A stretch of 64,000 nucleotides of DNA. It comes from Strongyloides papillosus (taxonomy: Eukaryota; Nematoda; Chromadorea; Rhabditida; Strongyloididae). Shown here in pieces: positions 39,431-51,827 of this stretch. How positions within the stretch are numbered: position 1 is the first letter of the stretch; each line of letters starts with the position of its first letter. The notes under the pieces were generated by a model. That model ran no database searches. It saw nothing but the letters and a program-made list of their open reading frames with translations, and was not told the origin of the DNA. Location: the NCBI GenBank assembly GCA_005656395.1, contig SRSI01000010.1:558001-622000 (forward strand), read 5' to 3'. Position numbers and translations under genes: made by a program.

Positions 39431-40888
39431 ATGGATAATTATAAAACACCATGGATAAGTGTTTGGTATTGTATAATTGTTCAATTTTTTTTTGGTCTTC
39501 AAGGATCAGTATTCTATACTTCTATGTGGTCATATCTTTCAAGTCTTAATCCTGATATTACTGTTGGTTATTATGGATGGTGTGTTGCATCATTCAGTTT
39601 AGCTCAAGCAATTTCATCACCAATTTTTGGTATCTGGAGTCAAAAAAGTTCTACATTAAAAATACCATCAACAGTTGGTTTACTACTAATATGTGCTGGA
39701 AATATTATGTATTGTTTTCTAACAAAATTATCTATCCACCAATTATATTTTTTTGCAATTTTTAATAGAATTGTTTGTGGTGTTGGTGAAGGTTGTTTAA
39801 GTGTTATAAGGGCTTATATTGCTACATCATGTCATAATAATGATCGTTCTAAAGCTGTAACTATTGGTTTTGGTGCATATGTCCTTGGATTAGCATTTGG
39901 ACCAACCATACAATTATTATTTCTACCTTTTGTTTCAGGAAGATATATTAAAAATACTTTTAATATAAATGTTTATAATGCTCCAGCATTTACATTTTCA
40001 ATAATATCTATTATATTTATTTTCGGTATTTATATTTTTGAATTTCCATACAATCCAAAAATTATTCAACCAAAAAAATCTAAAATTACACCAAAAGCTT
40101 CTCCAACACAAGAAGAATCACTGGACTATATTCCAATATGTGTATTAATTTATACTTATGTCACACAACAATCATTTGCTTCAAATGACGAGGTACTTGC
40201 TTCACCATTTACAATTACATTATATAACTGGACAACAGATGAAGCAATAAAATATAATGGAATAATTTTTACAATTGCAGCATTTATTTCTGTTGTGGTA
40301 TATTTATTGTTAGCATATGATATATTTGGAAAATTAGATAAAAGAAAAGTTGTTGTAGTTGGATTAATATTATTTGCTACTCATCATTTAGTTAGTCTAC
40401 CTTGGAGTTTTTATGATGGTCCTCTTGATTATGTTCCACTTAAAAAAAATACTACGACTGAAGACTTTACTTATGCTGGAGGTTGTTCTAGAAGATATGA
40501 TTGGTGTCTTTCAACAAAACGTGTACCGTTATTTTTATATGTTTTTACAATGATGATATCATTTGGCCTTGCATATCCATGTGTTAGTAGTTCAATAGGA
40601 ACTATGTATGCATCTGTTCTTGGTAATAGAAAACAAGATTTCTTTCAAGGAATTCTTGAATTTTTTGGTTCTCTATTTAGATGTATATCACCACCAATAT
40701 TAACAATTCTTTTTGATGCAACGGGATATAAATATACAATGCTTATTCAATTTATTTTATTATTAATATCAATAATTTTTATTATTATATGTTGGAAACG
40801 TTTAAAAGATAAAAAGTATAACAATTTATGTAATAACTATTCAATATCTGCGTCTAGAAAAAATTCAAATGATATTGAATTTACTTAA
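39431..40888 (+). CDS. Major facilitator superfamily transporter, MFSD8/CLN7-like
   Basis: Single-exon gene of 485 residues with twelve hydrophobic segments in two groups of six, separated by a basic loop near residues 205-230. Family motifs are GYYGWCVASFSLAQAISSPIFGIWSQKSS (loop 2-3, the MFS motif A position), FAIFNRIVCGVGEGCLSVIRAYIA (helix 4) and GFGAYVLGLAFGPTIQLLF (helix 5). This combination is that of the MFSD8/CLN7 and SPX-MFS-like group; MFSD8 is a lysosomal membrane chloride channel/transporter. Nematodes carry many such paralogues, so the substrate and membrane are unknown. Start at 39431 places the first helix about 10 residues in, as usual. No introns and no defects. Confidence 0.82.
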   Translation: MDNYKTPWISVWYCIIVQFFFGLQGSVFYTSMWSYLSSLNPDITVGYYGWCVASFSLAQAISSPIFGIWSQKSSTLKIPSTVGLLLICAGNIMYCFLTKLSIHQLYFFAIFNRIVCGVGEGCLSVIRAYIATSCHNNDRSKAVTIGFGAYVLGLAFGPTIQLLFLPFVSGRYIKNTFNINVYNAPAFTFSIISIIFIFGIYIFEFPYNPKIIQPKKSKITPKASPTQEESLDYIPICVLIYTYVTQQSFASNDEVLASPFTITLYNWTTDEAIKYNGIIFTIAAFISVVVYLLLAYDIFGKLDKRKVVVVGLILFATHHLVSLPWSFYDGPLDYVPLKKNTTTEDFTYAGGCSRRYDWCLSTKRVPLFLYVFTMMISFGLAYPCVSSSIGTMYASVLGNRKQDFFQGILEFFGSLFRCISPPILTILFDATGYKYTMLIQFILLLISIIFIIICWKRLKDKKYNNLCNNYSISASRKNSNDIEFT

Positions 40889-41466
40889 AACATGTAGTAA
40901 GAAATTAATCAATCTAGTACATCAAATATATTTGTATCTAAAAGTGACTAAAATGTGGAAAACATCAATAATTTTTTTTTTTACAAATTTAAATTATATA
41001 TAGAAAAATTATTGCATCTTATGTGTCTTCAAAATACCAACAATGAAAAAACTCGTTATATTTAGATAAGTAATATCATAAGTATCTTTGCTTATTATAT
41101 TACTTATCAAAAGTTAGTACTTTCAATATAGTTGAAAATGAAAGTTTTTGATAAATATATTACTTTATTTAGTAAATACTGAATGCCTTAGACAAATGAA
41201 AATTAAATTTTATAGTTAAAAATTGTTTTCTAATTATAAACAGATTAAAATATTAATCTGTATGGTATTGTTGTAAAATTATTTGTTGTAATTTTTTAAA
41301 TATTATAAATTAATAAAAATAATATTTATTTTATTATCCATATATTTTTTTGACATTATGATAACTATTGTTTTATAAATATGTTTAGATTATTAAGACA
41401 TTTTGAAACATTGAATTTCAATTATACTACAAATATTAAGATTTTATAAAGAATTATAATTTATGA
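40889..41466. other. Convergent intergenic spacer
   Basis: AT-rich gap between the 3' ends of the MFS (+) and DEG/ENaC (-) genes. If the channel gene has an additional 3' exon (see its donor-like end) it would lie here, but I see no convincing one. Confidence 0.45.
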
Positions 41467-44169
41467 TTATACCTGTTTATGCTTAACTAGTTCATCAATT
41501 CCTAAAATAAGTGGTTGCTGAATTTCGTGGTTTTTTAGACATTCATTAAATGTTGTAAGGTAATCATCATTACTCTCATTTGACTGCATAAATGAATGTT
41601 CATTTGAAAAAGATATTGGTATTTCTACTGAACCTCTTTTCTGTGCGTTAAATGATTTATTTTTTTGTACATGAAGTGAATGTGATCGATTTAGTGATCT
41701 ATCTGTTATTTTTAATAATTGTCCATCTTTAAATTTATTGAGATCAATGTCAATTCGTAATATTTCGTCATCTTTATTTTCAGGAGTACAAACTTGAGTT
41801 CTGCCTGCTCCAAAAAGATTTTGATGGATTATATCTTCAATAAGGTGTGATGATTTTCTAACGGATGCCTCTATACCACTATTTTCGAATGATGATCCAT
41901 GATATTTATTAAATATTTTATTTTCATTACCCATATTATGATGTGGTACTGGATATATATTAGAAACGTATCTATTTAGACGTTGAGCATAATTATTACT
42001 ACGTTTTCGAAAGCTGGACGCAATGCGCGATGTCAGTTTATTCAACCTTTTTTTCATACTTAATCTTTTTAAATCTTCATTATGTCGTTTAAAATTTTCT
42101 AATGTTTCTTCTAGTTGTCGAGCTTTTTCTTCTTCCATATCTTTTTTAGTTTTAATATAATTCCGTCTTTTTTTACTTATTGTAAGCCATAAAATTTTAC
42201 AAAAAAAAATAATTACTTCAACAACAGATAGAACACTCATTCCTAAAAACAATCCCATATTTCCACCAATATTTGATAAAACTTCAACAAATGTTGTACT
42301 TTGTTTTTGTGAAAATTCTGTATAACCAATTTCACGATAAAATATATTAATAGCCACAATATTTTTTAAAATATAATAATTTGTCCATGTTGGGACTTTT
42401 TGTTTAAGGTAAGTTAATGCACCAATACTGAAATCATCACCATAAGAATTATATATATTATATTGCCATGAATCACAATCTACTTTACATTCATGACATG
42501 TTGGTAGATCAAGTAATGCAACATTTAATGTTGAATTGGTGTCTGTTCCATTAGGTAGAAAACAACTATAAATTTCATACGGTAAACAATTTTTATATTC
42601 ACCTATAATATTGTATATTATAGGAGTACACCCACATTTATTGATAAAATATTTGGCTCTACATAAAGCATAACAACTACTTGATGTATAAGGCATTGTA
42701 ATATCATCATATCCTATAGGCCATTTATGAGAACAATTTCCCCATGATTCATCATTTAACAATATTCTTTTTTCAACACTAATAGCTGAATAAACTCTTT
42801 TTTTTGGAGAAATTGAAATTCCTTCTGTCGATATGTATGGAATATTTTTCTCTTCATGAATGTAGTATCTAAATCCATTTTCAAATTGATTAGAAAAAAC
42901 ACTTTCTTCAGCAGTTTCTTCACTATAACCAATTTGTTCATCAGTATGGTAATCAGCAACTACCAATAATCCATTATTAATACCACTTTGTCTTTGTTTA
43001 TTTAACCATGTGTGATTACTTTTTCCTAAATTTAACAAATAACATTTACCTAAATCAGTTAATATAGGTTTAGCTTCTTCACAACAATCAAATTCTCTTC
43101 CTCCAAAGGCACAAATTTTAAGAATGTCATTACATTGAAAACCAGCATCATAATAAAATGAATGAATTGAAAAATTAGGATTTACATATTTTGTGTAATT
43201 AATTAAAAGATTATGACTTTCTTTTATATCTAATTTGTTTGACATGGAAAAAAGATTTGGAAGCTGCAAAAATGACATTGTCATGTAATCTAAAAGACGT
43301 TTTGGAAAATTGTTTGTCTTATTTAATTCTTTGATATAAGAGTGTCTTATTGGATTATAATTGCATATTGTTACTGTCGGATTGTTTAGACCTTCTGAAG
43401 GTATTATAAATGATAATTGAGAGACTGTTGGATGCGACGTATATAGTTGAAATAATGTTATAATCTGATATATTAAGAAAATTACTGATGTGATAAAAAG
43501 TAAAGTCCAAAAAAATCGGTAAAATCCTTTACCACGAAAAATTCTCAACGGTCCATGTATTGTTGAAATACCTAAAAAATAAATAATTAAAGATAATAAA
43601 TTGTTTTAGAAATTACCTAAGAAAAACTGTGTTTCTTTAGAAATAGATCCTATGCTTTCTACTTGAGTTAAACGTTTTATTTTATCCACGGAAATATCAA
43701 TAATCATATGAGATGCTTTTGATTTTAATTTCTTGGCTTCGCTCCTCACCGACATACGTTTTCTATCAAATATACAAAAGTATTAATTCTTTGATAATAT
43801 ATGTTATTATAATTAACATTACATAACTGATAAATGAATTAAAACGTCACATGAAAAGATAAACATTCAAATATCTATTTAAAATGTATGATAAATTTTT
43901 TAGTAATAGAAAATTTACCTTGTATATATATTATTAGCAATCCTAGAATCTGCACTTAAATCAAAATAATTATCATCGTTCGTAAACTTAATATTGTTAA
44001 TCTTTTTATCAAATTTCCTTTTCAATGATTCATTATACTTTTTATTTCTAATTACTTCAATGTCTGGAATATTTTTATGAAATTTAACTTTATCGGATCT
44101 AAATTGATCAGAATTTAAAGCGTTGGTGTTTACTTTTTCTTCTTGTTTTAATACAGAATTGACAAACAT
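41467..44169 (-). CDS. Degenerin/ENaC family sodium channel subunit
   Basis: Three exons on the minus strand: 43919-44169, 43617-43762 and 41467-43571; 833 residues from the ATG at 44169 (an alternative ATG at 44241 would add 24). After a basic cytosolic N-terminus comes the conserved His-Gly gating motif (STIHGPLRIFRGKG), membrane helix 1 (FWTLLFITSVIFLIYQIITL), a large cysteine-rich extracellular domain (SSCYALCRAKYFINKCGCTP is diagnostic) and helix 2 with the GxS selectivity filter (NIGGNMGLFLGMSVLSVVEV). The cytosolic tail is long, about 230 residues, with a charged coiled-coil-like part (MEEEKARQLEETLENFKRH). Such subunits form trimeric amiloride-sensitive sodium channels in mechanosensation, acid sensing or peptide gating. 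The subfamily is not assigned. The final codons read CAG then GTATAA, a donor-like context, so a further exon is possible. Confidence 0.9.
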
Positions 44170-47100
44170 TTTTGTATAATTTTTAAATATTAAATAATCT
44201 AAAAAAGAACTTACAAGCACTATTTTAGTTTTAAAAAACATCAAATATAGAATATTTATAATCCGATTTAATTATTTATTTTATAAAGGAAATATTACGT
44301 TTTTATCATAAAAAAAATATATCGTTACTACAAACGAAAAAATTAATTGATAATTTTTGTTTGAAATAAACAAAATATTATGACAATTTCAATAAATTTA
44401 AGAAGTGTTAGTAATTTTACAAAAATAAAATGAGAGTTATAAATTATTAAAAATTGTCATTATAAAATTTGATAATAATAAAATGAACTTAATATATTTT
44501 AAGATAATTAAAATCGTTTAGTTTAATTTCACCATTTTTAAATAAACTTTACTGTTATTGTCCAAAGTTATGTAATATACTATAATATTTACAATGGTTT
44601 TTTTTTAAATTTACTTCTTTTAATAAGGTAGTGAAATTTTAAGTTAAGTAAATTCTTTTGATTACAAATCAAACAACATGATATCTTTCCCTTTTTGTCT
44701 CACTTTTAATATAACATTCATAAATAGTATTTTTTTAATAGATAAATAAAACATAATAAGTTAATACAATACAGTTGATTACAAAAGGAAATATTGTTAC
44801 TAAAATAATTATTCATATTAAAAGGATTGCATTTTGTACATTGAATTTGTTATTTATTTTAAAATTACTTACTATATAATACAAATTTATTTAGAATCCA
44901 TTAGAATGAATTTTAATCTTATTTATTTAAACTTTTTAATAATAACAAATTTTTATTTTCAATGCTTGATCATGATAAGATAAAAGAACGAATAAAATTT
45001 GAATGATTACTACAAAATCTTTAATGTAAACACAAAAAAAAATTGAAGCCTATTACTCTTGAATTAAAATATACAAATTTAGATGCATTTTAATCTATAA
45101 AGATATCAATAATTAGTCATTTTTATGATTTTGACATTTCAAAAAAGTAAATTAATATAATTAAATGTATGAGTAATATAAGCAATATTTAATTCCCAAC
45201 ATACAAAACATTTTTTTCTTAATATGGTGTGATTTTTTGATCTTCTAAATAACCCTTGGACAAAAAATTTATATTTATAGTAATATTATTTCATTACAAT
45301 GTATTAAAAAATCAAACATTTGTATTATTTACTGTGAATATTTTAGAGCTTCAAATATATCCAAAGAAATTAATATGGCATTTAATAAGAATGAAAAAAA
45401 TTTTAATATAAAAATAATGGAATTGCATAATTTAACAGAAAAAAAGAAAATTTTTAAAAGTACTTTAAAAAAGTACTATTTCATATACGGTCAATCAAAA
45501 TTTAAAAGTTTTGATATATTGAATATTTGAAACTACAATTTCTAAATTTGTTGATATTTTATTTAGAACATACAAATATCGAGAATAGTTAAATTTCTAA
45601 TTTGATGTAGATTATTTTTAGAACAGTCAACTTTATAAAGTTTATCAACGTTAGAATGTTGAAATACAATGATAATAAAATATTTTTTCATAAAAATGAT
45701 TGATAGTATTTGTCATAATGATTTTAAGAATTAGCTAAGTAACTTATGTAGTGTTTTTTTTTATTTAAAATGAAATTATTTGATTTTATCAATTTAAATG
45801 TACTTTTTTCTATCAAATTAGAATTTTCATATAAATTTTTATAAAATTTAAAAACATAATTCAACTAAAATATATTTTGTAAAAGTAAAAAACAATTATA
45901 TATTTTTAATTATTACAAAAAATATTAAATAGTAGAAAATTCATACTTTCAATTCCACAAAAATTATTATATATTTGCAAGTTGATTAACTCTGAAAAAC
46001 ACAAATAAGTTTTCAGTAAATATAAAAAATTTATTAGAAATGTTACTTTTCCGTAATCTTGATTCATATATTGCTATCAATCAATGAAGGCATTCGATAC
46101 GGTGAGAATTGCAAGTTGATCATCTAAATTTTAATTGCAAATATCTAAGTTGATGTCGTATTATCAAAAAAACTATATTATTTTAGTAGGTAATAATTTT
46201 GAAGGAAATTTCTTTGAACTTTTTTAAATTTGATCTTTAGATATTTGTAAAAAAAGATCACATAATAAAGCTTAAATCTTTTCGAGATATTAATTTTTGT
46301 CCGTTATTATAATAGAATCTTTTTAACAAGTACTACAAATTTTTATAATTAAATTAAAAAAGTACTTTCTGTTACGATAAAGCAATTATTAAAAAATTAT
46401 TTTAAGATATTAGGTTATAATTAAATACATATATATTTTTGATAAAAATATCTCATTAAAAAGTTTTCATTATCTATTATACAACAGCATTATAAATTTT
46501 TATTTCAAATATTAAATATACTACTGTATTATCAATATCTACACAAATAAATCATTTCCTTGTTGTTTTCACCATATTAATCTGGTAAAGTAGCAATTTA
46601 AAATTTATTCGTTTTTTTTATTTTAATAATTTGTACGCATTTTTTTCCTTTAAGTGCATACTATACATATTTAAGAAAGTAACGGTATCTATTTCAGATG
46701 ATTGATAATTCAAAATAATCATAAACACGATAATAAATATTGATAATTTATTTAGATTTAAATAAAATAATTGATTTCCTCTGTAAGATTTTTATACCCT
46801 AAAATTATATTTGTAACAATGTTTTTTTACGATTCTCAGTAGGAAATAATTCTTTTATCATTATTGATCAATATTACTTGTGGTATATTCATTTTTCTAC
46901 ATATTAGATATAAATTATTTTTGGTGATCTTACCAAAACGGAAAGTACTAAAATTTACCACAAATATAAAAATAAATTTTACATATACCATGATTTTTTA
47001 ACATTTAAAGAAAATCTATGAAATGTTTGGTGCTTAAAAATGTATCATTTGCGAAGAATATGTGGTATATTTAGACAATTAAATTCTAAATTTCACTTGC

Positions 47101-47454
47101 TGTTTTCTTTAATTCATACATTTATACTGATAAACACTTTTAAAGCATATATTACAAGCAAATTATTTTTAAAAAAATCTTTATATGATTATAAAACTTC
47201 AATTAGAATAAGATTCCACGAGGTTGTATTGAAAAAATTTACTACAAGTTATAATTTATTATTCGTTTCAAACTAATATATTTTATTTACAAACAGTATA
47301 AAATTTATTTAAAAAAACAATAAAATACACTTTATAAATCCACCAAAAATACTTTATTTCAAATTTACGTTATTATTTTTTTAACTTCATTTTATATATA
47401 ACATAAACACATTAGTTCTTAACCGTTAGTTATAGTGTTAAGGATATCCGTTGA
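44170..47454. other. AT-rich intergenic region
   Basis: About 3.3 kb between the start of the DEG/ENaC gene (-) and the 3' end of the SON-like gene (-). It consists of A/T runs; a 78-codon frame at 47040-47276 (+) has no family match and no coding-like composition. The region just left of 44300 should be the channel promoter. Confidence 0.5.
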
Positions 47455-49399
47455 CTAGCGAAGTAACGTCTTCGTACCCCATAATTTCATAAACTCTTCA
47501 GCATCTCTTAAATTTTGTAAAGCTTCTTTATCAAATGGATTGTCACGAAGTTTCTTCTCTGCATCATTCTTCATAAAAATAATTTTTTGAAAACTCATAG
47601 TACTTTTTATATTCTCAATGTCCACTATCGTCTTTGGAGGAGGTAATGGAGGTAGAGGAGGTGGAGGGAGAAAATCATCACTAACTGAAATAGGAAGTTT
47701 TGGTGTGGAAACAAGTGGAGGGAGTGGAGGAGGGGGTAAATTGAAATCTTCTGGCTTAGAAATAGTTATCGTTGGTGGTGCAGGAGGAGGAGGCAAATCA
47801 AGATCATCGAATAGATTTGTTGAATGATTATTCATTTTAGGATGGCCACTTTGTTTTAATTTATTGTTAGTTGAAGATAAAGTATTAATACTATATCGTA
47901 TTTTAGAAGTTGTTTCTGTTTGATTTGCATTTACTGGAACCCACTTATTAAGTAGATTATTTTGAGAATTGATACATTCTTTCGTTTTATGTTCATCTAG
48001 CAGTCGTTCCTCAACAGTTTTTGTTGGGACTGCTCTAAAATTACTTATGTTAAATTTAAGAGCATTTGAAGAAGGAACTTTTTTGATTTCAATGTGATGT
48101 TCCTCTTCTTCATCTACTTTTGTTTTAGCTTTAACTTTTTCTATCTTCTCCCACTTTGCATCCTCATCTTCTGATTCATCTGAGATTGCCTCAACACCCA
48201 TTGTTTTAATCAGATCAATAGGCTCTTTTTTTGGTTGTTGAACTTTTGGCAGAACAAGGGGGCCTAAGGAGGTCATGACAGTATTTTCAGTTGCATTACT
48301 AGCTTGCTCTGTAATATATAGCAAAAAATAAATTAATTTTAACATACCTATATATGTTTCTAAACTTTTTCCTCCTGTGTGTATCATAACATCTTCCCGT
48401 TTCAACTCTCCTTTAAGTGCCAGTTTAGCAGCATTTATTTTAGCTTTTTCTAAAAGAGCTTGCTTATCAATAACTTCTCTGGGTGGTGAATATTGCTGTT
48501 TTTTAAACATTTTACCCTTATTGAAATTTCTTTTAAATTTATTATTTTTTTGAGGTGATATCCTTTTAGCAGCACCAGTAAGTTCACTTAACCATTCACA
48601 TTTATTTATATTAAACTTAGAACCATTTGCAGCTTCAACTTGATATGCAGTAACCATCGCACGCCTCTTTAAAAATGGTTCATACTTCTTTTCAGGATTT
48701 TTTTTATAATTTGTACGTTTAGAATTACTATCTCGCTCGTGTGAAGAAGATGAATGTGATCTTGATCTGCTGTTTGAATTACTTCTGCTTCGCTTTCTAC
48801 GCTTACGACTTTCACGGTCACGAGTTTTATCTTTTTCACGTTCTTTTTTTAAACGCTTCTTCTCTTTCTTTTCAGCTTTTCGTTTACGATGTTCTTCCTC
48901 CTCCTCGGTTGTTCTTTTTTTCTTATGTTTAATTTCATGGTCTGAGTCTGAATAACGCTTCTTAAAAAATTTATACAATCATTTAAATTTTTCGTAAACT
49001 TACAGAACTTTTATTTCTCTTAGATTTTTTTTTGTTTTCTTCATCCTTTGATTCACTTAGCGATCTTGAGCGTTTGCGTTTCCTTTTTTTATCGCGTTTT
49101 TCCTTCTTCCTTTCTTTCTTCTCCTTCTTTTTTTTTTCTTTTTTTAGCATCTCAATATCATCCGAAATATCACTAAGAATATTATCTGATCCATCGTCAG
49201 AAATCTAAATTTAATTTAAAATATTAAAAAAAGAAATAAATTGAATCACCTTAATAGGCAAAGTATTTTCTTTCACATTATTACTATACTTTTCACTATC
49301 TTTAGATCTAAAATCAGGACCAGCATCAACACAATTAGTCGATTCAAAAATTGGCTTTGTAATATCCTCACTTGAAAGCTTACTACTGTTACTAATCAT
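47455..49399 (-). CDS. RS-rich, SON-like splicing-associated protein
   Basis: Four exons on the minus strand: 49250-49399, 49004-49204, 48348-48960 and 47455-48308; 605 residues. The first part is acidic, then a long Lys/Arg/Glu and RS region (about residues 75-190: KKERKKEKRDKKRKRKRSRS style), then a KKEPIDLIKTMG segment, a proline-rich zone (PPPPAPP and PPPLPPL repeats, about 470-545) and a conserved tail. The pair NKWVPV and, at the end, NPFDKEALQNLRDAEEF resembles the EWVPV and ENAFDLEAMSMLNRAQE blocks of SON, a nuclear-speckle factor that helps splice weak introns. SON carries G-patch and double-stranded RNA domains after that block; here the protein stops. The 39-nt intron 48309-48347 is 3n and stop-free. 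Splicing role is likely; SON orthology is moderate. Confidence 0.6.
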
Positions 49400-49767
49400 T
49401 AATAATTATGATATTTGGAAATTATAAGAAACTATATTTTTGTTGGACAATTGTCCAAAATTAATACAAAAACAATAAAAAAACTTCAAATTTAAAAAAA
49501 ATGCGCAAAAAACTTATCGCAGAAATCAAAAAATAGAAACTCTGCAAAGTATCGACAGCGACTATAATTTGAAATTAATTCTTAATATTGTTTTTAAAAG
49601 TAAACAAATTGGAAAAGTGATACCGCATTGCTGTGTCAATTCGATGATGTCGTTATTACGTAACTCTTTATAAGTAGATAAAGCGCGGTAGAGAAATTAA
49701 ACTAGTTTATTAACTTTTTATATGGTTTAATAATTAATAGAGATTCTATAAACTTAAATTTATAGTA
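49400..49767. promoter_or_regulatory. Divergent promoter region with a TTACGTAA palindrome
   Basis: About 370 bases between the SON-like gene (-) and the DnaJ gene (+), probably a shared bidirectional promoter. TTACGTAA at 49656-49663 is a perfect palindrome of the kind bound by PAR/C-EBP-class bZIP proteins. The surrounding 49620-49690 is less AT-rich than usual for this genome. Confidence 0.35.
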
Positions 49768-50687
49768 ATGAAAAGGAGCTTTGTTTGTGATATTCCAATT
49801 TCTAGCATAAATATTTTTACCAATTTTGCTACAACAACAGCATAGTATGTCCACAAACTTTCGCTTTGTTTTTTGAATTTTTTTAGTTTGAAAGAAAGGG
49901 ATTTATATAAGATACTTGGAGTCCCAAGAAATTGCACACAACAAGACATTAAAGAGGCTTATTTCAAAAAAGCTAAAATAGTAAGGCAAATTGAATAAAA
50001 TTGTAATTGATATTTCAGGTCCATCCTGATTCTGTTGGAAATCTGAACATTTCAGATGGTAGTAGGAAAAGTGATAAACACCAAGCATTTACTGATATTA
50101 AATATGCATATGATATTTTAAAAAAACCAGCTAGTAGGAAAATATATGACGAAGGAATTAATCCATTCCTCAATCAACAGTACCAATATTCTAATAGGTC
50201 AAGAAGAAATAAATATCCTTACTCTCATGACTATTATAATTTTAACAATAGCAGAGGTTCATTCTACAAGGAAAATAATAATTTTAGGATCAATCCTGAA
50301 GAAATTAGAAAACGAAGTGAAGAGGAATGGAAGAACATTTTAATAGTTGCATCATTTGGTATTTTGGTAGTTTTTTTATACCAAGTTGGGTATTTTATAA
50401 TGCTAAGTTCTAAGGAAAAAAAATTACAAAAACTTTCTAAAAAAGATGAGATAGCTAGAAGTTTTATAAGGCAATTCGGAGAAAAAGAAAGGTTAAATAA
50501 TAGAGAAGAATTAGACAAGTATGGCAAAATATTGTCTGATGACATTGAAGAGGCATACAAAAGAAGATTAGAAGGATTTGGTAATTATAACCCAAAAGAA
50601 ATACGGGAAGAGTGGAGATGGTTTGATGCTTTGAAACCAAATTCATTGAATCCGCGAACCTTTCAGAACAAAAAGGAAGTTGATTAG
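49768..50687 (+). CDS. DnaJ/Hsp40 protein, DNAJC4-like, with one membrane helix
   Basis: Three exons, 49768-49844, 49887-49980 and 50019-50687; 279 residues. The J domain spans about residues 28-100: RDLYKILGVPRNCTQQDIKE, the invariant HPD (VHPDSVG), and FTDIKYAYDILKKPASRKIYD. The first 26 residues are Ser/Thr/Phe-rich with few acidic residues and could be a targeting sequence. A hydrophobic helix (about 162-185, ILIVASFGILVVFLYQVGYF) follows an Asn/Arg-rich linker, and a charged tail follows it. The order J domain, linker, single helix, charged tail resembles DNAJC4. J proteins stimulate the ATPase of Hsp70 partners through the HPD loop. The first intron removes an in-frame TAG, which supports the join. 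Only 127 bases separate it from the next gene. Confidence 0.85.
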
Positions 50688-50814
50688 TTTTAAAGAATTT
50701 TTTTGTAAACATTAATAATCAATTTATAATAGAGATATTTTATATATTAATAATTTGTTGTCATCAATAGATACTTTTAAACGATTAGTTATTAAAATCT
50801 TTTTTTTTTTTGAT

Positions 50815-51714
50815 ATGAGAACTGTACTTGTTACAGGAGCAAATTCAGGTATTGGATTTGAAGCAAGTAGAAAATTCTATCTACTTGGATATAAAGTAAT
50901 TCTTGCTGTTAGAAATGAAGAGGAAGGCAATAAGGCAAAGTTTTTAATTTCGTTAAATAAAAATGAGGAGCGTCTTGTTGTTCGAAAATGCGACTTATGT
51001 GATATTGAAAGTATGAAGAATTTTGTTTTGTCATTGGAAAATGATCGCGTTTTGTTGGATGTAATCGTGTGTAATGCAGGTATAATGAACCATCCATTCG
51101 AAGTTTGCAAAAACGGTGTTGAAATTCACTTCCAAACAAATTATTTAGGTCATCAATATTTATTAGATAAATTACTAGACAAAGGAATTATCAAAGAAAC
51201 AAGGATTATCGTTGTTACCTCTGGTTTTTACAAAAATATTAATAAAATGTTTGATATCAGTGATATTTCAGGAAATATAGCACCCATAAAACAGCCAAAC
51301 ATTTACTACAGTATTTCAAAATTAGCAAATTGTTTGCAAGTTTTAAGTTTTAAAGAAAAATTAGATTTAAAGGCTCCAAAATCTATAATTGTTGCTGTTC
51401 GACCAGGTTTTGTACGCGGAACTAATTTGGGAAGGCATACTCATTTTCTACTTAGATTTTTTGCAACACCATTAATTTATTTAATTGCAAAAAATCTCGA
51501 TCAGGTAATTAAATAAAATTTTGTTGATGTAATAAATGTTTAGGGAACAAAAACAATAATACATTGCGCTACATGTTTAGAGAAATCTATTGAATCTGGA
51601 TGTATTTATGCAGATAATCTAAAAGAGGAATATACTTCTACTGTATCGAAAGAAAATGCAGTAAAATTAAATGAGATAACCCAAAAATTAATGGTTGAAC
51701 AAAATAAAGACTAA
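50815..51714 (+). CDS. Short-chain dehydrogenase/reductase, retinol dehydrogenase-like
   Basis: Two exons, 50815-51504 and 51544-51714, joined in phase 0; 299 residues. Classical SDR features are present: the cofactor glycine motif TGANSGIG (residues 7-14), an acidic/basic pair after beta-2 with an Arg (AVRNEEEG) suggesting NADP preference, CDLCDIES, NAG (in VIVCNAGIMN), the catalytic Ser (VVTSGF), and YYSISK with Tyr and Lys. The organisation matches the RDH11-14/WWOX-like branch, which reduces retinoids or other carbonyls, often at the ER. The ATG at 50815 is chosen because it precedes the Rossmann fold by three residues. It sits between the DnaJ gene (127 bases upstream) and the SXP-like gene (113 bases downstream), all on the plus strand. 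Substrate unknown. Confidence 0.88.
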
Positions 51715-51827
51715 GCTAAGATAATCCTTTAATATGCATTTAGTCTGATAAATAATATTCATTTACGATTTTTTCCAATTATTGTTTGAATTGTAAAATT
51801 ATTTTATACTATATATTTTTATTAAAA

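Noticed and set aside
47040..47276. 78-codon plus-strand frame
   Set aside because: Composition is that of AT-rich random DNA and no homologue was recognised.
47618..47827. Gly-rich plus-strand frame
   Set aside because: It is the antisense shadow of the proline-rich region of the SON-like gene.
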